Source: an uncultured Eubacteriales bacterium
GTDB lineage: Bacteria; Bacillota; Clostridia; Oscillospirales; Acutalibacteraceae
Length of the DNA stretch: 52,928 nt
Assembly: GCA_934454845.1 (NCBI GenBank)
Contig: CAKSGV010000016.1
Span: 1 to 52,928 of the forward strand
Direction: 5' to 3'
The position numbers and the translations under genes are program-made. The notes below the pieces were generated by a model. That model searched no databases. It was not told where the DNA came from and saw only the letters and a program-made list of their open reading frames with translations. Below, one piece after another: positions 41,079 through 49,480 of this stretch (position 1 is its first letter; the number at the start of each line of letters is the position of its first letter).

Positions 41079-41669
41079 ATGAAAATCAAAGTAAGAAACA
41101 TTTGCGTAACAGCGATACTCGGCGCCGTGGGATTTGTGCTTATGCTGCTCGAATTTCCATTGCCTATGCTTATCCCCTCGTTTATCAAATTCGATTTTTC
41201 GGAGCTGCCGGCGCTTATCGCCTCATTTTGCTTCGGGCCTTTAAGCGGAGTGGGAGTATGCCTTATTAAAAATCTGCTCCATTTATTCGTAACCACCTCT
41301 TCGGGAGTGGGAGAGCTTTCGAATTTTATTTTGGGAGCGGTTTTCTCCCTTGTTTGCGGAATAGTATATAAAAAGTATCACACAAGAAAGGGTGCTCTTA
41401 TCGCTGCGGTATCGGGAGCGGCGGCAATGGCGGTTTTAAGTGTGGTCACCAATTATTTCCTTGTTTACCCGGCTTACACGGTGATCTTCGGTATGCCGAG
41501 AGAAGCTATTGTTGCGGCATATAAGGCAATTCTTCCCGTAAGCGACACGCTTTTAAAATCACTTATTATATTTAATTTACCCTTTACTCTTTTAAAAGGA
41601 ATTATCGATTCGGCCGTTTGCTTTGCGGTTTATAAGAAAATTACTCCTCTGCTTCGAAAAAGTGGTTGA
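41079..41669 (+). CDS. ribU: Riboflavin ECF transporter S component RibU
   Basis: This 196-residue protein has six transmembrane helices and belongs to the ECF S-component group; FPLPMLIPSFIKFDFSELPA (about 26-45) is characteristic of RibU. It imports riboflavin together with the shared EcfAA'T module encoded elsewhere. AAAGGAG precedes the ATG. The FMN riboswitch upstream confirms the substrate. Its TGA lies within the next promoter's -35. Confidence 0.93.
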   Translation: MKIKVRNICVTAILGAVGFVLMLLEFPLPMLIPSFIKFDFSELPALIASFCFGPLSGVGVCLIKNLLHLFVTTSSGVGELSNFILGAVFSLVCGIVYKKYHTRKGALIAAVSGAAAMAVLSVVTNYFLVYPAYTVIFGMPREAIVAAYKAILPVSDTLLKSLIIFNLPFTLLKGIIDSAVCFAVYKKITPLLRKSG

Positions 41670-41693
41670 CAATTTCTTTTTATATGTTAAAAT
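41666..41693 (+). promoter_or_regulatory. Promoter of the SAM riboswitch-metK operon
   Basis: TTGACA (41666-41671), a 16-bp spacer and TAAAAT (41688-41693). The -35 contains the TGA stop codon of ribU. Confidence 0.82.
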
Positions 41694-41712
41694 AGTAATG
41701 AAATTAAATATT

Positions 41713-41850
41713 GCTTATCAAGAGCGGCGGAGGGAACAGGCCCTGTGAAGCCCGGCAACCTGATAAATTTTATCAAGGTGCCAAATCCTGCGGTTTATCC
41801 GAAAGATGAGGTTTATATTAAAACCGCTCAGCAAAGCGGTTTTTTTATCG
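41713..41850 (+). promoter_or_regulatory. SAM-I riboswitch (S box) with terminator
   Basis: S-box landmarks are CTTATCAAGAG (41714), GGAGGGAACAGGCCC, GAAGCCCGGCAACC, a P3 hairpin, GGTGCCAAATCCTGC and GATGAGG. AAACCGCT (41821-41828) pairs with AGCGGTTT followed by Ts as terminator, while GCGGTTTA (from about 41791) can pair with AAACCGC as antiterminator. SAM binding should shut off metK and the genes after it. Confidence 0.95.
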
Positions 41851-41870
41851 CAAAAAAAGGAGATAAAAAT

Positions 41871-43058
41871 ATGGCAAAAATGCTTTTTACATCTGAATCG
41901 GTCACAGAGGGGCACCCCGATAAGCTGTGCGATCAAATAAGTGACGCTGTGCTTGACGAAATTCTTAAACACGATAAATTCGCGCGCGTAGCCTGCGAAA
42001 CTTTCTGCACCACCGGAATAATAAATATTATGGGCGAGATCACATCAAATTATATGCCCGATATTGAGAAGATAGCGAGAGATGTCGCAAAGGATGTCGG
42101 CTATATAAGCGAGGAATCGGGGCTTGACGGGGAAAAATGCAAGGTTATAGTAAATATCGATAAGCAGTCCGCGGATATCGCGCTCGGAGTTGATAATTCG
42201 CTTGAATATAAACAAAGCGGCGATGATCATTACGACCTCCGCGGCGCAGGGGATCAGGGAATGATGTTCGGCTATGCCTGCAACGAAACGGATAACTTTA
42301 TGCCTATGCCCGCCTACCTTGCACAAAAGCTTTCTTATAAGCTTTCCTTAGTCAGGAAATCGGGCGAGATAAATTATCTTTTCCCAGACGGTAAAACTCA
42401 GGTCACGGTTGAGTACGAGGATAATACTCCCAAACGGATAGAGGCAGTCGTAGTTTCCGCTCAGCATAAAGCGGATGTGAGCCTCGATACTTTGAGAGAT
42501 GATATTTTAAGGAAAGTAATTTTGCCTGAAATTCCTCAGAATATGATAGATAAAGATACAAAAATATTCATCAACCCTACCGGCAGATTTGTTATCGGAG
42601 GCCCTCACGGCGACACGGGGCTTACGGGCAGAAAAATAATCGTCGATACCTACGGCGGAATGGCGCGCCACGGCGGCGGAGCTTTTTCGGGCAAGGATCC
42701 CACAAAGGTCGACAGAAGCGCGGCTTATGCCGCAAGGTATGCAGCTAAAAATATAGTAGCCTGCCGCCTTGCGGACAAGTGCGAAATTCAAATTGCCTAT
42801 GCGATAGGCGTCGCAAGCCCCGTAAGTATAAGTGTTAACACATTCGGCACAGGTAAATTCAGTGACGAGGCGATTGCCAACGCTGTAAAAGAAGTGTTCG
42901 ATCTGCGCCCCGCGGCTATTATAGATAAGCTTGACCTTTTAAGACCTATCTACCGCAAGACCTGCAATTACGGTCACTTCGGCAAGTCCGATCCGGATTT
43001 CACATGGGAAAAGACCGATAAAACACAGGAATTAATTTACGCAATAAAAGAGGTTTAA
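41871..43058 (+). CDS. metK: S-adenosylmethionine synthetase MetK
   Basis: This 395-residue enzyme makes SAM from methionine and ATP. MLFTSESVTEGHPDKLCDQI is near the start; GAGDQGMMFGYACNET (about 117-132) and GRKIIVDTYGGMARHGGGAFSGKDPTKVDRSAAY (about 262 onward) are the two MAT signatures. The start at 41871 follows AAGGAG; an upstream frame from 41745 runs through the riboswitch. nfnA begins 2 bp after its stop. Confidence 0.97.
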   Translation: MAKMLFTSESVTEGHPDKLCDQISDAVLDEILKHDKFARVACETFCTTGIINIMGEITSNYMPDIEKIARDVAKDVGYISEESGLDGEKCKVIVNIDKQSADIALGVDNSLEYKQSGDDHYDLRGAGDQGMMFGYACNETDNFMPMPAYLAQKLSYKLSLVRKSGEINYLFPDGKTQVTVEYEDNTPKRIEAVVVSAQHKADVSLDTLRDDILRKVILPEIPQNMIDKDTKIFINPTGRFVIGGPHGDTGLTGRKIIVDTYGGMARHGGGAFSGKDPTKVDRSAAYAARYAAKNIVACRLADKCEIQIAYAIGVASPVSISVNTFGTGKFSDEAIANAVKEVFDLRPAAIIDKLDLLRPIYRKTCNYGHFGKSDPDFTWEKTDKTQELIYAIKEV

Positions 43059-43060
43059 CT

Positions 43061-43888
43061 ATGTTTAAAATTATCGAAAAAAATGTTTTAAGCGGTGCCG
43101 TTACCAGGCTTAAAATAGAAGCGCCGTTTATAGCAAAAAAGGTTATGCCCGGACAGTTCGTTATAGTAAGAATAGATGATTTAGGCGAGCGTATTCCGCT
43201 CACCGTTTCCGATTTTGACAGGGAACAGGGCACAGTCACAATAGTAGTCCAGGCGATAGGGTTTACAACTAAAAAGCTTGTCGCTTTAAATGCAGGAGAT
43301 TGTATTGAAGACGTTGTAGGTCCGCTCGGATGTCCCACAGAGTTCAAAAACCCGAAAAAAGCCATAGTAATTGGCGGAGGAGTAGGCTGTGCAATAGCTT
43401 ATCCGCAGGCTAAGGCTCTTCATAATATGGGAGTAAAAACCGAGGTAATAGCAGGCTTTCGCAGTAAAGATATAGTAATACTTGAAGACGAAATGAAAAA
43501 TGTCAGCGATAACCTTTATATCACTACCGACGACGGAACTTACGGCGAAAAAGGCTTTGTTACCGATGTGCTTAAACGACTTCTCGAAAAGGATACCTAT
43601 GATCTTGTAATTGCTATAGGCCCTGTTCCTATGATGAAATTTGTAGCTAAAACAACCGAGCCTTTCGGCGTCAGAACTCTGGTAAGCCTCAACCCGATTA
43701 TGATCGACGGCACGGGAATGTGCGGAGGCTGCAGAGTTACCGTCGGCGGAGAAACAAAGTTTGCTTGTGTTGACGGTCCTGATTTTGACGGCCATAAGGT
43801 CGATTTTGACGAGCTTATGAGAAGAAACGGATTTTATAAGGAAGAAGAAGCACACGCCTGCAGATTGGGGGTAAACAATAATGGCTGA
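43061..43888 (+). CDS. nfnA: NADH-dependent ferredoxin:NADP+ oxidoreductase subunit A
   Basis: This 275-residue subunit resembles dihydroorotate dehydrogenase electron-transfer/ferredoxin-NADP reductase proteins. It has an FAD-binding beta-barrel (RIPLTVSDFD, about 46-55), an NAD-binding Rossmann part (AIVIGGGVGCAIAYPQAKAL, about 107-126) and a [2Fe-2S] region (GMCGGCRVTVGG then FACVDGP, about 224-248). With NfnB it bifurcates electrons between NADPH, NAD+ and ferredoxin. It is placed directly after metK and overlaps nfnB by 8 bp. Confidence 0.9.
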   Translation: MFKIIEKNVLSGAVTRLKIEAPFIAKKVMPGQFVIVRIDDLGERIPLTVSDFDREQGTVTIVVQAIGFTTKKLVALNAGDCIEDVVGPLGCPTEFKNPKKAIVIGGGVGCAIAYPQAKALHNMGVKTEVIAGFRSKDIVILEDEMKNVSDNLYITTDDGTYGEKGFVTDVLKRLLEKDTYDLVIAIGPVPMMKFVAKTTEPFGVRTLVSLNPIMIDGTGMCGGCRVTVGGETKFACVDGPDFDGHKVDFDELMRRNGFYKEEEAHACRLGVNNNG

Positions 43889-45266
43889 TATGTCACCTAA
43901 AAAAACGGCAATGCCGCACCTGGATCCTCTTGTAAGAAATAAGAATTTCGAAGAGGTTGCGCTCGGATATACCGAGGAAATGGCAAAGAGCGAGGCTGCA
44001 AGATGCCTTCACTGCAAAAATATGCCCTGTGTTTCCGGATGCCCCGTAAATGTCAGAATTCCCGATTTTATCAGGAAAATAGCCGAGGGCGATTTTAAAG
44101 CGGCTTATGATATTATTTCCGAAACCTCTTCTCTTCCGGCCGTCTGCGGAAGAGTATGCCCGCAGGAAAATCAGTGCGAGGGAAAATGCGTAAGAGGAAT
44201 TAAAGGTGAAAGCGTGGGAATAGGCAGGCTTGAAAGATTTGCCGCCGATTATTATATGAATAACTGCGAAAGCGAAATTCCCGATATTAAGAAAAACGGG
44301 AAAAAGGTCGCGGTAATAGGCGCCGGTCCCTCGGGACTTACCTGTGCGGGCGATCTTGCAAAGCGGGGTTATGATGTCACCGTTTTCGAGGCTTTCCACA
44401 CCGCAGGCGGAGTTTTGGTTTACGGTATCCCCGAATTCAGACTTCCTAAGTCAATAGTTGCACGCGAAATAGACGGTCTTAAAAAGCTCGGCGTGAAAAT
44501 CATGACTGATATGGTTATCGGCAAGGTATTATCCGTTGATGAAATTATGGATATGGGCTTTGAGGCGGTATTTATCGGCTCGGGCGCAGGTCTTCCGAGA
44601 TTTATGGGAATTGAAGGTGAGGGCGCAGTCGGAGTTTACTCCGCAAACGAGTTCTTAACCCGCATAAACCTTATGAAAGCCTATAAGGATGAATTCGATA
44701 CTCCGATTAAAAGGTCGAAGAGCGTCGCGGTAGTCGGCGGAGGAAATGTCGCAATGGATGCCGCAAGGTGCGCAAAAAGGCTCGGAGCCGAAAATGTTTA
44801 CATAATTTACCGCCGCTCCGAGGATGAAATGCCTGCAAGGCGCGAAGAGGTCGAGCACGCGAAAGAAGAGCAGATCGAATTTAAACTTCTTACGAATCCC
44901 GTGAGAATTATCGAGGATGAAAACAGCGCGGTAAGCGGAATCGAATGCGTGAAAATGCAGCTCGGCGAGCCCGATAAGTCCGGAAGAAGAAGTCCGGAGC
45001 CTATCCCCGGCAGCGAGTTTGTGATCGATGTTGATGCGGTTATAATGGCAATAGGAACTTCTCCGAATCCCCTTATTCGCTCCACAACCAAAGGCATTGA
45101 AGCAAACCGCAGAGGTTGTCTTGTTGTAGACGAAAATATGATGACCACAAAGGAAAATGTTTATGCCGGGGGCGACGCGGTAACAGGCGCCGCGACGGTA
45201 ATTTTAGCAATGGGTGCAGGCAAGAAAGCCGCCGCCGCCATTGATGAAAAACTAAGTAAAAAATAA
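43881..45266 (+). CDS. nfnB: NfnB / NADPH-dependent glutamate synthase small-subunit-like
   Basis: This 461-residue flavoprotein has two N-terminal [4Fe-4S] cysteine clusters (CLHCKNMPCVSGCPV, about 40-54; CGRVCPQENQCEGKC, about 91-105). An FAD site GAGPSGLTCAGDLAKRGYDV (about 147-166), an NADPH site GGGNVAMDAARCAKRLG (about 288-304) and the C-terminal ENVYAGGDAVTGAATV follow. Annotation pipelines often call it gltA, but adjacency to nfnA makes NfnB the better call. No glutamate synthase large subunit is nearby. A strong terminator follows. Confidence 0.9.
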   Translation: MADMSPKKTAMPHLDPLVRNKNFEEVALGYTEEMAKSEAARCLHCKNMPCVSGCPVNVRIPDFIRKIAEGDFKAAYDIISETSSLPAVCGRVCPQENQCEGKCVRGIKGESVGIGRLERFAADYYMNNCESEIPDIKKNGKKVAVIGAGPSGLTCAGDLAKRGYDVTVFEAFHTAGGVLVYGIPEFRLPKSIVAREIDGLKKLGVKIMTDMVIGKVLSVDEIMDMGFEAVFIGSGAGLPRFMGIEGEGAVGVYSANEFLTRINLMKAYKDEFDTPIKRSKSVAVVGGGNVAMDAARCAKRLGAENVYIIYRRSEDEMPARREEVEHAKEEQIEFKLLTNPVRIIEDENSAVSGIECVKMQLGEPDKSGRRSPEPIPGSEFVIDVDAVIMAIGTSPNPLIRSTTKGIEANRRGCLVVDENMMTTKENVYAGGDAVTGAATVILAMGAGKKAAAAIDEKLSKK

Positions 45267-45273
45267 GCGAAAC

Positions 45274-45316
45274 AAATATTTAAAAGGAGCAGATTTTTCT
45301 GCTCCTTTTAAATATT
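45274..45316. terminator. Long perfect terminator after nfnB
   Basis: A 19-bp stem, AAATATTTAAAAGGAGCAG with its complement, encloses a short T-rich loop. It is symmetrical and could work in both directions. The GGAGCAG core recurs at 37428 and 46831. Confidence 0.9.
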
Positions 45317-45336
45317 TTGTATTCGGTTCACTTTAA

Positions 45337-45374
45337 TAAAAAAGCCGAGGTTTTTCGAAAAAAATTTAATCGGC
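45337..45374 (-). terminator. Terminator overlapping the VanY-like stop codon
   Basis: On the minus strand GCCGA (45370-45374) and TCGGC (45344-45348) pair around a loop that contains the TAA stop codon and are followed by TTTTTT. Confidence 0.5.
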
Positions 45375-46331
45375 ATATACCGAAGTGATACCGTAGTATT
45401 CTTCAATAGTAAGTCCTGAGTCGAACAGCTTTTGCGCTCTTTCCGTTCCTACATATCTATAATGCCACGGCTCATACTGATATCCCGTTATGCTTTCCTT
45501 GCCTCTCGGATATCGCATTATAAAGCCGTATTTATAAGCGTTTTGTGCAAGCCAAACAGCCTCTTTTGTTCCCTCAAAGCTCATCGAAGCCTGGTTTATA
45601 TCAAAAGCAAAGCCCGTTTGATGTTCGGAATATCCGGGTCTTGCAGAGTAGGTGTCGGCAACAGCCTGACCGTCTCTTTTAACATATTTTTGATAAAGCG
45701 ATCTTTGAGTCGAATAGCTCCTAAAGCCCGAGCATACTCTCATTGAGCAGCCCTCTGCGGCGGCAGCGGCGAACATATTATCAAGCGCTGCTTTTGCCTC
45801 GGGATTTACACCGGGGTTATAATTGCTCGGCAGAGGATAGGATTTATTGGCAATAAGAATTCCGTCTATATAAGTAAGCTCCGTTTCTTTCGGCTTTACA
45901 ACAGTGCATTTAAAAACCGCACTTACGGCATTATTATCCGCGGAAATTACGGTGATGTTGCAGCTGCCCTCGCTTTTTGCGTAAACCCTGCCGTGAGCAT
46001 TGACCGTGGCGACGCTCTCATTATCCGATTTCCATATCTCCGCTTTATTATCGGCATTTTTCGGGAGCATTGTAACTATAGGCATAAAGCTTTCGCCTGT
46101 ATTTATGGTTTTTTCATAACAGCTTAAAGTCATAGATTCAACTTTTACATATTCTTTTGTCGGTTCTGTGGCGCTCTCGACCGGCTCTTTTACCTTAGCC
46201 GCTGTTTCGACTGTTTTTTCGGCCTTAGGCGGTTCGGAAACATTCGAAGAAGTATCGGCGGTTTTCCCTTTGCAGGCGCAAAGAGAAAAGATTAGCAATA
46301 AAGCAAGTATTAGGCATCCTGTTTTTTTCAT
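45366..46331 (-). CDS. VanY-type D-Ala-D-Ala carboxypeptidase lipoprotein with a Big2 domain
   Basis: This 321-residue protein has a lipoprotein signal ending LCAC (about residues 17-20) and a low-complexity linker. A BIG2-like domain (about 62-145; SMTLSCYEKTINTGESF and SEGSCNITVIS) is followed by a VanY/M15B peptidase domain (about 155-310). Zinc motifs are SARPGYSEHQTGFAFDI (His and Asp) and EPWHYRYVG. It should trim peptidoglycan stem peptides at the outer membrane face. The start at 46331 gives AGGTG a 6-bp spacing. Confidence 0.9.
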   Translation of the reverse strand: MKKTGCLILALLLIFSLCACKGKTADTSSNVSEPPKAEKTVETAAKVKEPVESATEPTKEYVKVESMTLSCYEKTINTGESFMPIVTMLPKNADNKAEIWKSDNESVATVNAHGRVYAKSEGSCNITVISADNNAVSAVFKCTVVKPKETELTYIDGILIANKSYPLPSNYNPGVNPEAKAALDNMFAAAAAEGCSMRVCSGFRSYSTQRSLYQKYVKRDGQAVADTYSARPGYSEHQTGFAFDINQASMSFEGTKEAVWLAQNAYKYGFIMRYPRGKESITGYQYEPWHYRYVGTERAQKLFDSGLTIEEYYGITSVYAD

Positions 46332-46408
46332 ATTCATCACCTTATATATTTTATCATATTTGTAAAGTAAAATAAAGTGAAAAAAATCTTTTTTTTTGAG
46401 TAATTATA

Positions 46409-46417
46409 TGTTATAAT
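46409..46417 (+). promoter_or_regulatory. Extended -10 promoter of rnpB
   Basis: TGTTATAAT (TG at 46409-46410, TATAAT at 46412-46417) lies 6 bp upstream of the RNA. No good -35 is seen, which an extended -10 can compensate. Confidence 0.6.
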
Positions 46418-46423
46418 TACTCT

Positions 46424-46757
46424 GCGAGTCGGCTGTACGGTCGCGCGGCGAAAGCCGTGAGGAAAGTCCGAGCCCCGCAGGGCAGAATAACAGCTAACGG
46501 CTGCCGAGGGTGACCTCAGGGAGAGTGCAACAGAGATATACCGCCGATAAGAAATTATCGGTAAGGGTGGAAAGGCGAGGTAAGAGCTCACCGCGTCTGA
46601 TGGTAACTTCAGATGCCTGTAAACCCTATTCGGAGCAACGCTGACTGCAGCGATACACCTGCCCGGTGTGCTGCGAAAAGCGGCTTGAGCGGAAAAGCGA
46701 TTTTCCGTCGAGATAGATGACCGTATTCAACAGAACTCGGCTTACAGGCCGGCTCGC
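46424..46757 (+). ncRNA. rnpB: RNase P RNA, class A
   Basis: The termini GCGAGTCGGC (46424-46433) and GCCGGCTCGC (46748-46757) form P1. Universal segments are present: GAGGAAAGTCCGAGC (CR-I region), GAGAGTGCAACAGAGA, GGTAAGAGCTCACCG, AACCCTATTCGGAGCAA and the closing GATGACC...ACAGAACTCGGCTTACAGG. The length of about 334 nt is on the short side for bacterial RNase P RNA. It processes tRNA 5' ends. The expected protein partner gene rnpA is not in the window. Small reading frames here are not genes. Confidence 0.97.
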
Positions 46758-46830
46758 GAAGAATAAAGCATTGGATTTTAAACAAACCGACCCTCACTCT
46801 GATAACGGATGGGAAGCCGAATAAAATCAA

Positions 46831-46857
46831 AAAAGGAGCAGATCTTCTGCTCCTTTT
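46831..46857. terminator. Bidirectional terminator of rnpB and galT
   Basis: AAAAGGAGCAGA and TTCTGCTCCTTTTT form a perfect stem with a 2-3-base loop between the convergent genes. It is the third use of this GGAGCAG stem. Confidence 0.9.
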
Positions 46858-46859
46858 TC

Positions 46860-48347
46860 TTATAATGTTTCCGTGAATTTTTTAAATGCGGCAATTCCTT
46901 GCTCGTCGCGCTTGAAAACGCCCGCGTCTTCAAGCACCTTTTTAAACACAATGCCGATCTCATCCTTTAAAATGTTGTGAACGGTCATTTCGTTAAAAGA
47001 ACCGTATTTTCGCTTCAGTTCATCCACCCAATCCGCGTGCTTTACAAGCTCTTCGTCTTCATGGCAATCGCCGCCTGAAACGAGAATGGAGGCAAGCTTT
47101 GATATTTCGCTTTTAAGTCTTGCAGGCAAAACCGCCAGTCCCATAACCTCGATAAGCCCGATATTTTCCTTTTTTATATGGTGGAGCTCCGGGTGCGGAT
47201 GAAATACTCCGAGCGGAAATTCTTCGGTCGTTATATTATTTCTTAAAACGAGGTCAAGCTCATAAGTGCCGTCTTTTTTCCTTGCGATGGGCGTTATGGC
47301 GTTATGCGGCTCGCCGCCTGAAAAAGCGAAGATGCCGACTGTTTCGTCGGAATAATTATCCCACGCGTCAAAAACTCTTTTTGCGGCTTGCAGTACGCTT
47401 TCTTTGTTTTCTGAAGAGAGCCTTATAACCGACATCGGCCATTTAACCCTGCCCGCTTTAAGATCGTTAATACCTGTTATTTCAAATTCCTCTTCGATTT
47501 CGGCTGTTTCCATTGCAAAAGTATATCTTCCGCCCTGGAAATGCTCGTGGCTGAGTATCGAGCCGCCGACTACCGGCAGACCGGCATTAGAGCCTATGAA
47601 ATAATGAGGGAAAAGATCAATAAAATCCAAAAGCTTTTCAACTGCTTTTATATCGACTTTCATAGGCGTGTGGTCGGAGTTAAATACAATGCAGTGCTCG
47701 TTATAATAAACATATGGCGAATACTGCATAAAGAAGCTCTCGTTCGCAAGAGTTATCGGTATAATCCTGTGGTTCTGCCTTGCCGGGAAATTAAGTCTTC
47801 CGGCATACCCCTCGCACTCCTTGCAAAGTAGACATTTGGGATATCCTGCCTGCGGCGCGTTTTTCGCGGCAGCGATAGCTTTCGGGTCCTTTTCGGGCTT
47901 GGAAAGATTTATCGTGATATCGAGATTGCCGTACTCCGTAGGAGCGGTCCATTTTAAGTCTTTTTTAATTCTGTATCTGCGGATATAATCGCTGTCGCAG
48001 GAAAATTTAAAGTAGTTATCCGTGGAAAACTCCGGCGAAACCTTATAATCCTCAAAGAATTTTTCGGTCACTTCAGATGGTCTCGGAAGCAAAGCTCCCA
48101 TAAGCTTTGTATCGAAAAGATCCTTTTCGGTCACAGAGTCTTCAATTAAATTTTCGCTGACGGCGTAATCGAGAAGCTCGCTTAAAACCGGCTCAAGATC
48201 GGTCACGGTGTAATTTCCAAAATCGGAAACCTGATCAAGATGCAAAATCTCAAGAAGACGGTTTGTAACGAAAATTTCGTCACGCTCTGTCAAAAGTCCG
48301 TTTGATAAACCGTAGCAAACAAGTTTTCTTACAGAATTATCGATCAT
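46860..48347 (-). CDS. galT: UTP--hexose-1-phosphate uridylyltransferase (Firmicute GalT)
   Basis: This 495-residue protein belongs to the GalT2 class used by Firmicutes: an N-terminal helical domain (LVCYGLSNGLLTERDEI) precedes the catalytic part with PKCLLCKECEGYAGRLNFPA, LSHEHFQGGRY and GVFHPHPELHHIKKENIG. It exchanges galactose-1-phosphate and UDP-glucose in the Leloir pathway. Length matches the family (about 490-500). CAGGAG precedes the ATG. It is 17 bp downstream of the DUF3048 gene, so both may share a transcript. Confidence 0.93.
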   Translation of the reverse strand: MIDNSVRKLVCYGLSNGLLTERDEIFVTNRLLEILHLDQVSDFGNYTVTDLEPVLSELLDYAVSENLIEDSVTEKDLFDTKLMGALLPRPSEVTEKFFEDYKVSPEFSTDNYFKFSCDSDYIRRYRIKKDLKWTAPTEYGNLDITINLSKPEKDPKAIAAAKNAPQAGYPKCLLCKECEGYAGRLNFPARQNHRIIPITLANESFFMQYSPYVYYNEHCIVFNSDHTPMKVDIKAVEKLLDFIDLFPHYFIGSNAGLPVVGGSILSHEHFQGGRYTFAMETAEIEEEFEITGINDLKAGRVKWPMSVIRLSSENKESVLQAAKRVFDAWDNYSDETVGIFAFSGGEPHNAITPIARKKDGTYELDLVLRNNITTEEFPLGVFHPHPELHHIKKENIGLIEVMGLAVLPARLKSEISKLASILVSGGDCHEDEELVKHADWVDELKRKYGSFNEMTVHNILKDEIGIVFKKVLEDAGVFKRDEQGIAAFKKFTETL

Positions 48348-48364
48348 ATTGTTCTCCTGTCACA

Positions 48365-49399
48365 TTATTGAAAAGTGGGGCGTGAAGTTGTTTTATCCGC
48401 TATGCAGACATACGACTTGCCCGCGCTTACCTCGATAGCTTTTCCCGAATCGTCGGAAATCTTGATCGGGCTGTTTGCGCTGCCCTTTGTCCAGTGAATG
48501 GATGTGTAAGTGCCGTTTGTAATATAATAACCCTCTCCGCCGGTAAGGTCTACCTTGCGGTGCTTGCCGTCGGGGTAATCGGTAATTGCAGTCAGTAAAA
48601 CGAAAACGTTTTTAACCTGCGTCGTTTCGCCGGTTACATAATCTGCTCTTACTTCGGTGCCCGAAAGTCTTGTATAAAGCTTTGTCTGAGCGTCGTATGT
48701 AAAAGCAGTCTTATAGCTTGTTGAGAAAGGAACTGTTACGCTGTTGGCTGTTCCGCCCGAAAGGGTAACTGTTTTTTCCTCGCTTGCGAAGTTCATAAAT
48801 GAATCGTCTGATTTAACGGTGGTGCGCTTTATCGCTTTAGAAAGAGCATCCCAGGTTTTGGAACCGAAGCCGTAAAGCGTATGCTCGGAAGAAAGACCGT
48901 TTTTAATGCGCTGACCGCTGTTGTTTTCGGAGATAGTGAAGTGATCGATATCTTTAAGGTGCGGAGCGCAGTAGGTCGGATCCTGACCGTGGTGGACATA
49001 TATCGCGTCAAGTCCGAGTGCGAGATCGACATAAGGATATCTCGCCGATCTTACCGTGCCGAATTTTTCGACGGCTGATATATCCTTGTAAACTGCCATA
49101 AGACGGGTAATTCCGCCCTCGACTTCTGTTTCGAATATAATATCTGCTTTGCTTAATCCTGTCTGTACCTTTTGTGCCTGATAAATGTTGTTTATCATAA
49201 CCGCCACAGGTCTGTTCGATTTTGCGGATACCGCTAAATCTTTCGTTCCCGTGAGCGGATTTACAGTGTGTTCTTTATCGACTGTCTGTGAAACAACAGG
49301 CTCGCTTTCAACATTAGTGTCTGCTTCTTTTTTTGCTTTGCATCCCGCAAACGAGCAAACAAGCAGTGCTGCGAGCGACAAAGATAAAATCTTTTTCAT
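48365..49399 (-). CDS. DUF3048 (YerB-like) lipoprotein
   Basis: This 344-residue protein has a lipoprotein signal with lipobox FAGC (C at about residue 20) followed by two DUF3048 domains: NRPVAVMINNIYQAQKVQTG to TISENNSG in the first and VTVPFSTSYKTAFTYDAQTK to the end in the second. Family members are exported, in Bacillus called YerB, with no clear function. GGGGGAAG precedes the ATG. Confidence 0.88.
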   Translation of the reverse strand: MKKILSLSLAALLVCSFAGCKAKKEADTNVESEPVVSQTVDKEHTVNPLTGTKDLAVSAKSNRPVAVMINNIYQAQKVQTGLSKADIIFETEVEGGITRLMAVYKDISAVEKFGTVRSARYPYVDLALGLDAIYVHHGQDPTYCAPHLKDIDHFTISENNSGQRIKNGLSSEHTLYGFGSKTWDALSKAIKRTTVKSDDSFMNFASEEKTVTLSGGTANSVTVPFSTSYKTAFTYDAQTKLYTRLSGTEVRADYVTGETTQVKNVFVLLTAITDYPDGKHRKVDLTGGEGYYITNGTYTSIHWTKGSANSPIKISDDSGKAIEVSAGKSYVCIADKTTSRPTFQ

Positions 49400-49480
49400 T
49401 TTTTATACTTCCCCCATAATGTGTTTCCTATTAATTATACTCTCACAGAGTTATTTTTTCAATAGAAGTTTTCACAAATT

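Noticed and set aside
43881..45266. Glutamate synthase small subunit (gltD) annotation
   Set aside because: No large subunit is nearby and the gene overlaps nfnA; the pair fits NfnAB better, although the domain fold is shared.
46337..46963. Several short open frames over the rnpB region
   Set aside because: The sequence matches RNase P RNA from end to end; these frames are incidental.
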